Shown here: piece after piece, positions 1 to 8,851 of the stretch
Layout: every line of letters starts with the position of its first letter
Position numbering within the stretch: position 1 is the stretch's first letter
Assembly: GCA_035534295.1 (NCBI GenBank)
Contig: DATLSE010000054.1
Location: 1-46,686 of the forward strand
Reading direction: 5' to 3'
DNA from: DATKQJ01 sp035534295
GTDB taxonomy: Bacteria > Chloroflexota > Dormibacteria > Dormibacterales > Dormibacteraceae
Length of the DNA: 46,686 nt
Made by a program: the position numbers and the translations under genes
Notes under the pieces: generated by a model
Told to the model about the DNA's origin: nothing
Database searches by the model: none
Seen by the model: only the letters and a program-made list of their open reading frames with translations

Positions 1-399
1 GTCGCGGCCAAGCATGTCTGGCAGCACCGCCTGAGTGACCAGAAACGGGCCTTCCAGATCAGTTGCCATAACCCGTCGCCAGGTCTTCAGGTCCAGGTTC
101 CGGAACGGCTGCGAGGTAGCTGCCCCGGCATTGTTAACCAGAATATCGATCCCTCCCAGGGCGGCCTGGGCGGCAGCAACCGCGGCGTTCACCCGTTCCG
201 GACTGGTGACGTCGAGTTCGATCGCTACGGCTCCCGGCCCGCATTCAGCGGCGGCGGCCTCGATCTCGAACCGCGTCCGCGCCGCGCACGCCACCCGCGC
301 GCCCGCACGAGCCAGACCCAGTGCTATCTCGCGCCCCAACCCCCGTCCAGCACCCGTCACCAGAGCGCGTCGACCTGCGAGCGAAAGCGTGTCGGCCAC
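1..399 (-). CDS. short-chain dehydrogenase/reductase (3' part outside window)
   Basis: NAD(P)-dependent oxidoreductase of the SDR superfamily; the substrate cannot be read from the sequence. Visible residues 1-133 show the Rossmann glycine motif TGAGRGLG at residues 15-22, the acidic DV pair at 63-64 and NNAG at 89-92. The catalytic Ser-Tyr-Lys lies beyond the window edge. The start is a GTG at 399, four bases after the stop of the upstream dehydratase gene, so it is the last visible gene of the same operon. Context suggests it oxidises or reduces a hydroxy/keto acyl intermediate made by that enzyme (inference). It is cut by the window edge, not broken. Confidence 0.9.
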   Translation of the reverse strand, partial: MADTLSLAGRRALVTGAGRGLGREIALGLARAGARVACAARTRFEIEAAAAECGPGAVAIELDVTSPERVNAAVAAAQAALGGIDILVNNAGAATSQPFRNLDLKTWRRVMATDLEGPFLVTQAVLPDMLGRD

Positions 400-403
400 C
401 CGC

Positions 404-1867
404 CTAGGTGCCGTCGGCCGGTTCGGGGGAGACATCCCCGAGGCCAACGATCCGCTCGGCCAGATCTTGGCGCTGCCTCCAGTCGACCAGGCGCTGAATC
501 ACAACTTTCTGTGCCTGGGGCGAGCCCGCTCCGTGCATGCACTCCACGATCGGGCTGGCGCCGGTCATGTTCTCGATCAACCGCCCCAGGCGGATGCGCT
601 CTTCGGCCGGCACGTCCGGATCGGTGGTGAGATATTTGCGCACGAAGCCAGCCACACGCGGATTATCCAGTTCGCGCTCGGAGGGCATGGTGGCGAGGAA
701 ACCGCCCGCGACATCTTGGGCCAGGCGCGTCACCTCGGGGTAGCCGCGCGCGGTGTTGAGCTTGGCCGAGTTGGCCAGCAGGGGATTGACGAATGCGGTT
801 CCGCAGCCGAGGGTGCTGCACTCGTAGCTGCAGGCCAGCGCTCCTGAAAACATGGACTCGCACTGGTGGGCCATCTCCGCCAGCTTGTCCCGGACGTGGG
901 CCGAGCCCAAGACCCCGTGCATTCTGGCCACCGCCGCGGTAGCTCCCACGAGGACGTCGAGGTTGCCGCTTTTGCAGGCTCCGTAGTTCTGCCGATGATA
1001 AGCGGCGAATCGGTCCACCAAGGGACCGGCGAAATCGCTTTCGCCGCACATGAAGACGTCTTCCCAGGGGACGAAGACGTCGTCTAGGATCACCATCGCC
1101 TCACCTCCCACCACTCCGTAGCGGGCGTTGCCCTGGTCTACGCGACCCTCCCACTTGCGGCTGTCGTTGACCTGCCGTCCGAATACCAGGATGACTCCTG
1201 GAGCATCGGCGGGGATGGCACACGCTACCGCGTAGTCGGCGTCCTCGGGGGACAGTGCCTGGCCGGGCATGATCAGGAATTGGTGCGAGTTGACCGCGCC
1301 GGTCTGGTGAAGCTTGGCCCCTCGGATCACGATCCCGTCCTCCCCGCGCTCCACGACGCGCACGAATAGGTCGGGATCGTGCTGGGCGTGCGGGGGCTTG
1401 CTGCGGTTCCCCTTGGCGTCGGTCATGGCGCCATCGGTCATCAGGTCCTGATCTTGGGTCTGGATGAGAAACGCACAGAAGCGCTTGTGATATTCGGTAC
1501 CGTGCCGCTCATCGATCTCCCGAGTGACGCTGTAGAGAGTGATCAGGGCGTCCATTCCCACGCAGCGTTGGAAGCAGGTCCCGGTGATCCCGCCCGCCAC
1601 GCGAAGCATCTTCACCTTTTTGACCAAATCCTCCTGGGACCGGGGAATGTGAGTCCAGCGGTTGACCGGACGACCGGTGAGGTGGGAGACGGCGCGCACA
1701 AGCTCACGGTGGACGGGGTCGTGGGCAAGGTCGTAGGTGACCGCCGCCGCGTTGACGTGGGGCCGCATGGCGGGGTGATCGACCACCGATTGGACCCGCT
1801 CACCCATGAAGTGGACCTCGGTCTTAAGCGCCCGCAGACTCTGGATGTACTCCGCCCCGGTCATCAT
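404..1867 (-). CDS. 4-hydroxybutyryl-CoA dehydratase family (AbfD-like) [4Fe-4S] flavoenzyme
   Basis: 487 aa, the length of the 4-hydroxyphenylacetate 3-hydroxylase/4-hydroxybutyryl-CoA dehydratase family. The four iron-sulfur ligands known in Clostridium aminobutyricum AbfD (Cys99, Cys103, His292, Cys299) are present with the same spacing, one residue lower: C98 and C102 in TGTCFQRC, and H291 and C298 in YHRQNYGACKSGN. T189, E256, Y295 and K299 also align with residues described near the AbfD substrate. True flavin hydroxylases of the family lack this ligand set, so a radical-type dehydratase of a 4-hydroxyacyl-CoA is the best call; the exact acyl group is unknown. The ATG at 1867 is chosen because GGGAGG lies 8 bases upstream and MMTGAEYI is a typical family start; an open frame continues to 1948. 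It sits between acyl-CoA synthetase and SDR genes. Confidence 0.88.
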   Translation of the reverse strand: MMTGAEYIQSLRALKTEVHFMGERVQSVVDHPAMRPHVNAAAVTYDLAHDPVHRELVRAVSHLTGRPVNRWTHIPRSQEDLVKKVKMLRVAGGITGTCFQRCVGMDALITLYSVTREIDERHGTEYHKRFCAFLIQTQDQDLMTDGAMTDAKGNRSKPPHAQHDPDLFVRVVERGEDGIVIRGAKLHQTGAVNSHQFLIMPGQALSPEDADYAVACAIPADAPGVILVFGRQVNDSRKWEGRVDQGNARYGVVGGEAMVILDDVFVPWEDVFMCGESDFAGPLVDRFAAYHRQNYGACKSGNLDVLVGATAAVARMHGVLGSAHVRDKLAEMAHQCESMFSGALACSYECSTLGCGTAFVNPLLANSAKLNTARGYPEVTRLAQDVAGGFLATMPSERELDNPRVAGFVRKYLTTDPDVPAEERIRLGRLIENMTGASPIVECMHGAGSPQAQKVVIQRLVDWRQRQDLAERIVGLGDVSPEPADGT

Positions 1868-1963
1868 CGAACTGTCCTCCCTTGGCAGCCGTAGGTCTGG
1901 CCACCACCCCGGATCTCGCGCTGCTTCGGCCAGCATGACGCACGCCATTGTGTCGAGGGCACA

Positions 1964-3613
1964 TCACTCGTCAGGCGGTGGATGCCGCTCCCGCTCCCGC
2001 TCTCGCAGCACGTACTTTTGAATTTTCCCGGTCGACGTCTTGGGCAGTTCGGCGAACTCGATCACCTTTGGCACCTTGAACCCCGCCAAACGGGTACGGA
2101 CGTGGGCGACGATGTCGTCGGCGCTAGCGCTGCAACCGGGCCTCAGGACCACGAAGGCCTTGGGGACCTCGCCCCATTTGGGATCGGGAATGGCGATGAC
2201 GGCCGCCTCCATGACGGCGGGATGGCTCATCACGGCCTGTTCGAGCTCGATCGTGGATATGTTTTCGCCACCCGATACAACCATGTCCTTGATCCGGTCC
2301 CGAAGCTCAATCGAGCCGTCGGGGTGGGTCACGCCAACGTCTCCGGTGTGCAGCCAGCCACCCCTAAAGGCGCGGGACGTGGCCTGCGGTTCCCGAAAGT
2401 AGCCCGTCATCAGGGTGTTCCCCCGGGCAACTACCTCGCCCATGCTGAGGCCGTCGTTCGGGAGCTCGTCCATGTGTTCGTCAACCACCTTCACCTCGCC
2501 CGCAAGCAGGTGCGCGAAGCCCTGGCGGGCTTTGTACTGAGCCTGTTCGGCCGGGGCCAGTGGGTGCGACGGGGGGACGTTGATGGTCAGGGGACCGTAG
2601 GTCTCGGTCAGGCCGTAGAGGTGAACGAGCTCGATATTGAAGGACTCCATCTGCGCGATGAGGGTCGGCGAGGGCGGGGCTCCGCCGGCGCACACTCGCA
2701 CCGGGTGCTCAAGCCGGTGGGCGGCGGCGTCGTTGGCAAGCATGATGAGGACGGTGGGCGCAGCGTTTAGGTGGGTTATCCGGTGCTCCTCGAGAAGCTG
2801 CCAGATGAGGGGAGGATCTATCCGCGGAACACACACGCTGGTCACTCCGGCCGCGGCCATGGCCCAGGTGTGGCTCCACCCGTTGCAGTGGAACATCGGT
2901 AAGGTCCACAGGTAGGTGGACTGGCTGTCGAGACGATCTTCCACCACCATGCCGATGGCGTTCAGGAAGGCTCCGCGATGGTGATACATGACTCCCTTGG
3001 GCCGGCCCGTGGTGCCCGAGGTGTAGTCGATGGCGATGAGATCGTCCTCGTGCCGCAGCCAGGAAGCAACCTCGTCATCCGAGCCTAGGGCGAGGAATTC
3101 TTCGAACTGGCTCCCAAGAGCGATGCGCGGAATCGTGTCTGGCACCTGTTCCAGCTGCGAGGCGAGCCCGGGGGAGTGGAAGATGAGGCGGCAGGATGAG
3201 TGCTCGATCACGTAGGCGATCTCGGACGCGCTGAACCGCGTGTTGATGGCCACGATCGCGGCCCCGGCCTGGGGCACGCCGTAGTGGGCGAGAAGTAGGG
3301 GCTCGGAATTAAAAGCCAACCACCCCACGCGCTCTCCGGCTCTGATGCTCGCTTTGCGCAGCGCGGAGGCCAACCGCCTGGAGCGGGACCTGAACTGCGC
3401 CCAGGTATAGCTGACATCGCCGTCGATCACCGCCACTCGACCGGCGTGAACGACACCAGCGCGCTCTAGGAACGTCACCGGCGTCAACTCCTGACGGAAG
3501 GGAATGGGGGCGAGTCCGCCCGCCCGGGCCCGCGGGCGACGGTGCCGGCCCCCTCTCACCGGGCTCGTACCGGGGTCCTGTGCCCGCTCATCCGGCTGTC
3601 CAGGTCGATTCAT
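1964..3613 (-). CDS. AMP-forming acyl-CoA synthetase
   Basis: 549-aa ANL-superfamily ligase that would activate a carboxylic acid to its CoA thioester through an acyl-AMP. The P-loop-like TSGTTGRPKG is at residues 198-207, followed by LPMFHCNGW, YGLTET, the hinge-side GWLHTGD, and the C-terminal catalytic lysine in PKTSTGKIQK. The first ~40 residues are low-complexity, Arg/Pro-rich and not part of the fold. The ATG overlaps the stop of the regulator gene as ATGA, which supports the start at 3613. Overall it looks like the short/medium-chain acyl ligases that include DmdB-like enzymes; substrate not readable. As the gene before the AbfD-like dehydratase, it probably makes the CoA ester feeding that enzyme. 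Confidence 0.92.
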   Translation of the reverse strand: MNRPGQPDERAQDPGTSPVRGGRHRRPRARAGGLAPIPFRQELTPVTFLERAGVVHAGRVAVIDGDVSYTWAQFRSRSRRLASALRKASIRAGERVGWLAFNSEPLLLAHYGVPQAGAAIVAINTRFSASEIAYVIEHSSCRLIFHSPGLASQLEQVPDTIPRIALGSQFEEFLALGSDDEVASWLRHEDDLIAIDYTSGTTGRPKGVMYHHRGAFLNAIGMVVEDRLDSQSTYLWTLPMFHCNGWSHTWAMAAAGVTSVCVPRIDPPLIWQLLEEHRITHLNAAPTVLIMLANDAAAHRLEHPVRVCAGGAPPSPTLIAQMESFNIELVHLYGLTETYGPLTINVPPSHPLAPAEQAQYKARQGFAHLLAGEVKVVDEHMDELPNDGLSMGEVVARGNTLMTGYFREPQATSRAFRGGWLHTGDVGVTHPDGSIELRDRIKDMVVSGGENISTIELEQAVMSHPAVMEAAVIAIPDPKWGEVPKAFVVLRPGCSASADDIVAHVRTRLAGFKVPKVIEFAELPKTSTGKIQKYVLRERERERHPPPDE

Positions 3614-5496
3614 CGCAGGAGGCGTAGCACCAGCATCGCCAGAGTCACCTCGAGCAGCGTCTCTGGCCGATCGAGGTCGGTTCCGGTGAGTCGCTTGATG
3701 CGTTGCATTCGATTGCGGACCGTGTTGGGGTGGACGTGCAGGCGGGCGGCGCAGCGCTTGGGGTCACGGCCGGTGTCGAGCATGGCCTCCAGAGTGTCCA
3801 GAAGCGGCCCCTCTCGCGTCCCCGGCTCGACCAGAACCCCGAGTATTCGCTCGGCGAATCGCACGAGGTCGGCTGGGCGCCGGGTCTCCGCCACCAGGAG
3901 TAAAAGGCCCAGGTTGTCGCTGCACAGGCACTGCGAGTACCGTTCGAGCTGTCGAATCAGGTGCAGGCAGCGCGTGGCTGATCGGTAGGACTCAGCGAGA
4001 TCATCCGGCGTCCGAGCAACGCTACCGATACCGGCGGACACCGTGAGGGCGGGGGCGATCCGAGAGATCTGAGCCTGGACCATGGCCACCGTGTGGTGCA
4101 TTCTTTCCTCCAGGGCCCGCCCGTCGTCGCCAGGGCTGACGCAGGTCAGTGTGTCGCTGAGGCTGGCCTGGAGCGAGCCAGGCAAACAGCGCTGGGCGGT
4201 GTCGGCCATAAGACGCACAATGCGGGCGCGGAGCAGCCCCGAATCCTGCTCGTTGAGAGCCCGAGACCGCTGATAGCCACCCCAGTCATCAAGGTCCATG
4301 ACCAAGATCCGGTGCGTTGCGTAAAGCTCCAGTCCGTAGTGCTGGGCCCTCTCGACGATTCGTTCCGCCGACCCATAGCGTCCGTTCAGTAGGTCGTGGA
4401 GAAAGTCGGCGTGGAGGCGTTCTTCGGTCTCCCGAGCGACTCGTTCGCGCGCGGTGATCAGGGCCACCACCGTCGCCCCATGCTCCACCGCCATCAAATC
4501 CAGGTCCTCGACGGGCACGCCGGACTCTTCCACCGACACGTATCCGACCAGTTCGGACCCGACGGAGACCTCAGCCACAACCAGCGCCGGCGCGCCTTCG
4601 GCTGCAGGGGCGACCAGCGTCCGTCCCGAGTCAGCTGTCCGGGACCCGAATCGGTGCAGGTCGCCGAGGCGTGGACGGGCAACGTCAGACTCCGACCCTT
4701 CCCTGATCCGCGCCGGGGCCGAACAGACCTGGTAGCCGCCCGTGTCCCAAATCGCCACCGGACGTCCGAGCAGGCCAGCAAGCGTCGTCGCCACGCCTTC
4801 AAGTCCTGACCCTCCCAGAACCGCTGAGGTCAGCCGGTGGTGAATCTGCTCCGAGCGCTGCAGGGTCGAGCGCTGCCTTTCAAGGCGACCATTGAGCTCG
4901 GTGAGTTGGTCGATAGTGGTTTGCTGATCGGCCAGCAGCGCAGCCAGCCGCACCGCCAGCGCCGCCTGATCGGCCAGAGTCTGGATAGCTTCAAGCTCAC
5001 TGTCGGTCGGCCGCCGAATCCGATCCGAGTAGCCGTTCAGAACTCCGATCACGTCCCCGCGCACCCGTAGCGGAGCCGATACCAACGACCGGTAGCCCTC
5101 GGCCACAGACAGGGGATGCCAGGGACTGAATGACGGATCGTCCGCAACATCCGGCACGACGACCAAGCGGTTGTTCTCGAAGGCATGAGAGGTTGGTCCC
5201 CCCGCCAGGGGACCCGGCATTAGGGTGTAGAGACCGAGGGCATGCAGGCGATCGGCGTAGTCGGGTTTGAATCCGAATCCGGCCACGAGCCGGATTCGTC
5301 GCGAGTCGGGATCGGGAAGCATGACTCCGCATTGATTAAACCCACCCAATTCGGCCACCCTGCGCACGACCAGCGCGAGGGTGTCGGACAGTGGGCGCTC
5401 CGCCATCAGACTGTCCAGTACCTCCTGCACCACCGTGCTCAGGTTTGGTGATTCTGGCATCTCCGGTAGTGTGCAGCGGGACATATTTCCACGCAA
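3610..5496 (-). CDS. GAF-domain PucR/CdaR-family transcriptional regulator
   Basis: 628 aa. An N-terminal GAF sensor domain (about residues 15-185), a short coiled-coil linker (about 188-215), a second degenerate GAF-like segment (about 220-350), a GGDEF-like CdaR middle domain (about 365-520) and a C-terminal PucR helix-turn-helix (about 575-628, with RLHVHPNTVRNRMQRI). This architecture belongs to activators of catabolic operons that respond to a small molecule. It is first in the minus-strand operon, overlaps the acyl-CoA synthetase by ATGA, and diverges from the M24 gene across about 100 bases, so it likely controls both directions. Internal Met codons at residues 5 and 13 are possible alternative starts. 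Confidence 0.88.
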   Translation of the reverse strand: MRGNMSRCTLPEMPESPNLSTVVQEVLDSLMAERPLSDTLALVVRRVAELGGFNQCGVMLPDPDSRRIRLVAGFGFKPDYADRLHALGLYTLMPGPLAGGPTSHAFENNRLVVVPDVADDPSFSPWHPLSVAEGYRSLVSAPLRVRGDVIGVLNGYSDRIRRPTDSELEAIQTLADQAALAVRLAALLADQQTTIDQLTELNGRLERQRSTLQRSEQIHHRLTSAVLGGSGLEGVATTLAGLLGRPVAIWDTGGYQVCSAPARIREGSESDVARPRLGDLHRFGSRTADSGRTLVAPAAEGAPALVVAEVSVGSELVGYVSVEESGVPVEDLDLMAVEHGATVVALITARERVARETEERLHADFLHDLLNGRYGSAERIVERAQHYGLELYATHRILVMDLDDWGGYQRSRALNEQDSGLLRARIVRLMADTAQRCLPGSLQASLSDTLTCVSPGDDGRALEERMHHTVAMVQAQISRIAPALTVSAGIGSVARTPDDLAESYRSATRCLHLIRQLERYSQCLCSDNLGLLLLVAETRRPADLVRFAERILGVLVEPGTREGPLLDTLEAMLDTGRDPKRCAARLHVHPNTVRNRMQRIKRLTGTDLDRPETLLEVTLAMLVLRLLR

Positions 5497-5597
5497 GGTC
5501 TGTGGCCCTGCACATGCCGGTACGGTCCCCGTCCGTTCGACAATGCACGTGTCCGTCAGCTCCTCATCAGGCCATGACTTTGTCGAGAGGAACGAAT

Positions 5598-6932
5598 ATG
5601 AGCGTTATCGAGATTCCGACCCATACATCAAGCACCGACTTTGAGTGGCCGATGCTGGAGGATCTCCCCTTCCGCGCTATGGGCGCCTCGAACATGAGTT
5701 GGGGCGGGTACAACATCGACGTCGGACGCATGATTCGCTACCGGGTCGGGCGGGTCAAGGAACAGCTCGACCGCCGCGGGATCGGAGCCATCCTGTCCCT
5801 CAGCGAGTGGAACAATCAGTACGTCACCGGGGTCGTAGCCCCCTACTGGACGACTCCCAGCTCTGGCCTGCGCTACGCCCTGTATTGCGGCACGCTGGAC
5901 AACGCCATCCTCTACGAGCAGGGCGAGATCGGTTATCACGCCCGCTCCTCGTGTCCATGGCTGCACAAGGTCAAGGTGGCGATCACCGGCGCCGGATGGA
6001 TCGGACGCACGATGGGACCACACCATGCCGGCGAGCAGACCGCCAAGATGGTGCGTCAAATCAGCCAGGACATGCGTGACGCCGGACTTGACCCCGCCCA
6101 AGCCGGCCTGGCTATCGACACTTGGGACCCTGATCTGTTCGCGGCATTTGAGAAAGCAGGGGTCAAGCTCAGCATGGACGGGGTGCAGCTGATGCTCGAG
6201 GCTCGCAAGATCAAGAGTCGCGACGAGGTGGAATGTATCCGCGTGGCCTGCGCCATCGGCGAGTCGGAGTTTGAAGCCCTGCGCTCCGGGCTCCGTCCGG
6301 GAGTGCGTGAGTCCGAGCTCGTGGGCGCCATGCATAAGCGCTGCTACGAGAACGGTGGACGCATCTACTCCGGGGTCTTCGTGGCTTCCGGGCCGGGCGC
6401 TTGGCCCAATCCGAGGGACGAAACCGACCGCATGATCCAGCCTTCGGACATCGTTTACTCGGACGTCTACAACACCTCTTACATGGGTTACAAGATCTGC
6501 TACTACCGTACGTTCAGCTGTGGTAAGGCGTCGGAGGCGGCCAAGGACGACTACCTCCGAGCTCGGGAGTGGCTTTACAACGCGATCGATCTGATCAAAC
6601 CCGGGGTCACCACCCGCGAGCTGGCCGAGCAGTGGCCGGTTGCGGCCGAGGTTTGGAAAGACATTCACATCTTCTACGAGGATCAGACCGCGGGCAGCAA
6701 CTGGGGTCACGGTTGCGGGCTGACTCTTTACGAGCCGCCCATAGTCTGGCGCGAGGCATCGCTCAACGATCCTGTCCCTCTCGAGGAGGGAATGACGTTC
6801 GCGATGGAGACACAGCACGGCCGACCGGGTAAACACGGGGTCCGGATCGAAGAGATGGTGCACGTCACCAAAAACGGGGTCGAGGTGATGAGCAAATGGC
6901 CGGTAGACACCATCCTGGAGGTTCCGATCTAG
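5598..6932 (+). CDS. M24-family creatinase/aminopeptidase-fold protein with incomplete metal site
   Basis: 444 aa with the creatinase N-domain (about 40-200) and 'pita-bread' C-domain (about 205-435). Of the five M24 metal ligands, D289 (VYSDVYN), H371 (GHGCGL), E404 (FAMETQ) and E418 (RIEEM) are present. The second aspartate, expected about 11 residues after D289, is replaced (I300/C301). Length and N-domain resemble DddP DMSP lyases and other non-peptidase M24 enzymes more than prolidases; creatinase in the same family works without metal. It is probably a C-N or C-S bond cleaving enzyme for a small molecule, not a peptidase (inference). The ATG at 5598 has AGAGG upstream; the open frame extends further 5' without support. 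Monocistronic, divergent from the PucR gene, followed by a hairpin terminator. Confidence 0.85.
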   Translation: MSVIEIPTHTSSTDFEWPMLEDLPFRAMGASNMSWGGYNIDVGRMIRYRVGRVKEQLDRRGIGAILSLSEWNNQYVTGVVAPYWTTPSSGLRYALYCGTLDNAILYEQGEIGYHARSSCPWLHKVKVAITGAGWIGRTMGPHHAGEQTAKMVRQISQDMRDAGLDPAQAGLAIDTWDPDLFAAFEKAGVKLSMDGVQLMLEARKIKSRDEVECIRVACAIGESEFEALRSGLRPGVRESELVGAMHKRCYENGGRIYSGVFVASGPGAWPNPRDETDRMIQPSDIVYSDVYNTSYMGYKICYYRTFSCGKASEAAKDDYLRAREWLYNAIDLIKPGVTTRELAEQWPVAAEVWKDIHIFYEDQTAGSNWGHGCGLTLYEPPIVWREASLNDPVPLEEGMTFAMETQHGRPGKHGVRIEEMVHVTKNGVEVMSKWPVDTILEVPI

Positions 6933-6966
6933 CCCCAGCGGCCCAAACGACGACTACCCTCTCTGC

Positions 6967-6998
6967 GACGCCCGCCCGACCGTTGTCGGGTGGGCGTC
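6967..6998 (+). terminator. hairpin terminator after the M24 gene
   Basis: A 14-bp stem (6967-6980 pairing with 6985-6998, one G-U pair) closes a CGTT tetraloop 34 bases after the M24 stop codon. The T-rich tail is weak (AACTTGTT), so termination strength is uncertain, but the stem is far longer than chance. Confidence 0.75.
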
Positions 6999-7768
6999 AA
7001 CTTGTTACCGGCGCCCGACGGTGACTGGGGCTGTCCAATCTCCCGGTCATCTTCTCGGTTGGAAATAGGCCCTTGTGACACATGTGTGCGTGGCTGCCGA
7101 TGAGATCGGACTGGCGCCCGGTACATGCCACCCATCACCCTTACGGCGGGAACGGCAAGCGACCGCGGCTACCGCATCCTCGCGCTTGATCATTCCGATC
7201 TCACCCTGGATATCGGTCCAACTCGAGTCCGGCCTCACACATGGCAGGAGGCCAGGGAAATGGATCTCTGCCCTGCCCTCTAGAAGAGCCCAGGCACCGG
7301 TCGGAGGGATCCCAGGGCGGGACCCGCTTAGATCAGCCCTTGCGCGGAGGCGCAGGTACGTGGGAGAGATCGGCTACCTAGCAATGTTCGACCTCCTTCA
7401 GGCGTAAAAACCCGGATTCGGCGTTATTTTCCGGATTCCCTCAGTTCAAACCTTCGTGCGTAATTATTCGGACGTACACCGTGGGGCGCGGAAGAAGATA
7501 TGACTCGTAGGCGGCTACCAGAACCGAGCCTTGAGCTACTGAACGATCTGCGCATGGACGCCAGTAGGTGTGGTCGTCTTCTCAAAGGCTCCTCCGCCCG
7601 GCCGTGGACGTAGCCAGTAGTCACCTCGGGTTCCACCGCGACGATTTATGCTGACCGTGGGATGGGGATTGACCGGGCGGCATGGCCAAAGCAGCCACCG
7701 GGCGCGATTGGGCATGGTCCGCATTGGATCTCCATCCCCGACCTCAGGGGGAACGCCGTGGGCTCAGC
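6999..7768. other. about 770-base region without a supported gene
   Basis: Between the M24 terminator and ctaA no reading frame has a recognisable product. A plus-strand frame at 7075-7407 would give 110 aa, Arg/Pro-rich and without family features, and minus-strand frames are short. The stretch 7405-7480 is AT-richer than the surroundings and holds a repeated CCGGATT (near 7413 and 7432). A TATGCT -10-like box lies at 7647-7652, upstream of ctaA. Confidence 0.5.
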
Positions 7769-8686
7769 GTGAAGCCCGGCTTTCGTGTCCTAGCCATCGT
7801 GACGGCGATATGCGCCTATGCGCAGATCGCACTCGGAGGTGTGGTCCGGACCTCCGGGTCGGGACTCGGCTGCCGCGACCAGTGGCCGCTCTGCAACGGC
7901 CATCCCTATCCTGGCTGGAACGTCCACGCCATCATCGAGTACAGCCATCGCACTTTCGGAGCTGTGACCGCGATCCTGATGCTGGCCACCTTTGTGGCGG
8001 CGGTTGTGCTGTACCGGCGCGGCCGCCCGCTGCTGGCCTGGTTGTCGGGCGGGGCGCTGGCAGCGGTATCGCTGGAGATTCCGCTGGGTGCCCTTGTCGT
8101 GTTTCGTGACCTGGCCGGATTGCTGGTCGTGGCGCATCTCATGGTGGCCATGCTCACCCTCGGGCTACTCTTGGCGACCGCGGTGGCGGCGAGCGCTCAG
8201 GGTTGGCTGAGGCGACGCGCAGGGACCGGCTTTCTGCTCGCAACCGCGCTCCTCGCCTATTTCACTCTTCTCACAGGGGCGGGCGTGGTCGCTACCGGGG
8301 CAGACAATCAGTGCCACGCCTGGCCCCTCTGCGGGAGCGGGTTGATCCCTGATTTCTCCGGCGTCAACGCGTTCACCATGATTCATCGCCTGACCGTGGC
8401 CGGCCTCATCGGACTCGCAGCCTGGACCGCCTGGCGTCACCGACGCGAGCCCGACCGGACCCTGGCGGGATGGTCGACGGCCACCGTGGCTGTGATCCTG
8501 ATCCAGGCTGCGATCGGAATCGGTGCTGCGTTCGCGGTCCGGCCCACGCTCTTCGACAGCCTGCACGTGGCGTTGGCGGCGGCGGCCTGGGGCACCGCCG
8601 CGACCGCCTTTCTCCTCGCACTCGATCCCGGCCGAACGCAGCGGGGAGGTGACATCAGGAGTAGCCCACCTTTCAGCCTGCATTGA
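7769..8686 (+). CDS. ctaA: haem A synthase CtaA
   Basis: Integral membrane haem O monooxygenase that makes haem A for aa3-type cytochrome oxidases. 305 aa from this GTG, with eight predicted membrane segments in two homologous halves. Each half carries conserved histidines (EYSHR and VAHL; IHR and SLHV) and an extracellular cysteine pair (GLGCRDQWPLC and QCHAWPLC), as in Bacillus/actinobacterial CtaA. The GTG at 7769 is chosen because VKPGFRVLAIV..GGVVRTSGSGLGC is the normal family N-terminus; an upstream in-frame ATG at 7682 would add 29 non-membrane residues. No ctaB neighbour is visible. It implies oxygen respiration with a haem A enzyme. Confidence 0.93.
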   Translation: MKPGFRVLAIVTAICAYAQIALGGVVRTSGSGLGCRDQWPLCNGHPYPGWNVHAIIEYSHRTFGAVTAILMLATFVAAVVLYRRGRPLLAWLSGGALAAVSLEIPLGALVVFRDLAGLLVVAHLMVAMLTLGLLLATAVAASAQGWLRRRAGTGFLLATALLAYFTLLTGAGVVATGADNQCHAWPLCGSGLIPDFSGVNAFTMIHRLTVAGLIGLAAWTAWRHRREPDRTLAGWSTATVAVILIQAAIGIGAAFAVRPTLFDSLHVALAAAAWGTAATAFLLALDPGRTQRGGDIRSSPPFSLH

Positions 8687-8837
8687 TCGCCAGCGGGTGA
8701 TTTTTCAAACGAACGACCTGACATCGGCCGCGCCGGCCGATCGGTTGCTGGACGTCGATCCTGAGGCTGGGGTGCTGTTCGCCGCCATGGACCTTAATCA
8801 CCGGTCCTGCGTCGCAAGGCAAGGCCGCGAATCTGCG

Positions 8838-8851
8838 AATATCGTGATATT
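8838..8851. promoter_or_regulatory. probable ArsR-family operator palindrome
   Basis: Perfect inverted repeat AATATC-GT-GATATT, directly abutting the first possible start codon of the ArsR-family gene (ATG at 8852). Small winged-helix ArsR repressors commonly bind AT-rich dyads of this kind in their own promoters. Autoregulation is inferred from position only. Confidence 0.6.

Noticed and set aside
35..847. 270-residue plus-strand open frame at the left edge
   Set aside because: Covers the SDR and AbfD-like genes in antisense; Arg/Ala/Pro-rich, no motif.
5628..6863. 411-residue minus-strand open frame opposite the M24 gene
   Set aside because: Codon-position shadow of a GC-rich gene; no family features, while the plus-strand frame has M24 motifs and a ribosome site.
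7078..7087. Palindrome ACACATGTGT
   Set aside because: Only 10 bases, far from any gene start and not repeated; chance is sufficient explanation.
7075..7407. 110-residue plus-strand open frame in the gap before ctaA
   Set aside because: No family features, no ribosome site, biased composition; kept only as a remark in the gap entry.
7441..7455. tRNA-like GTTCAAACC string
   Set aside because: No matching T-stem, acceptor stem or anticodon arm around it.
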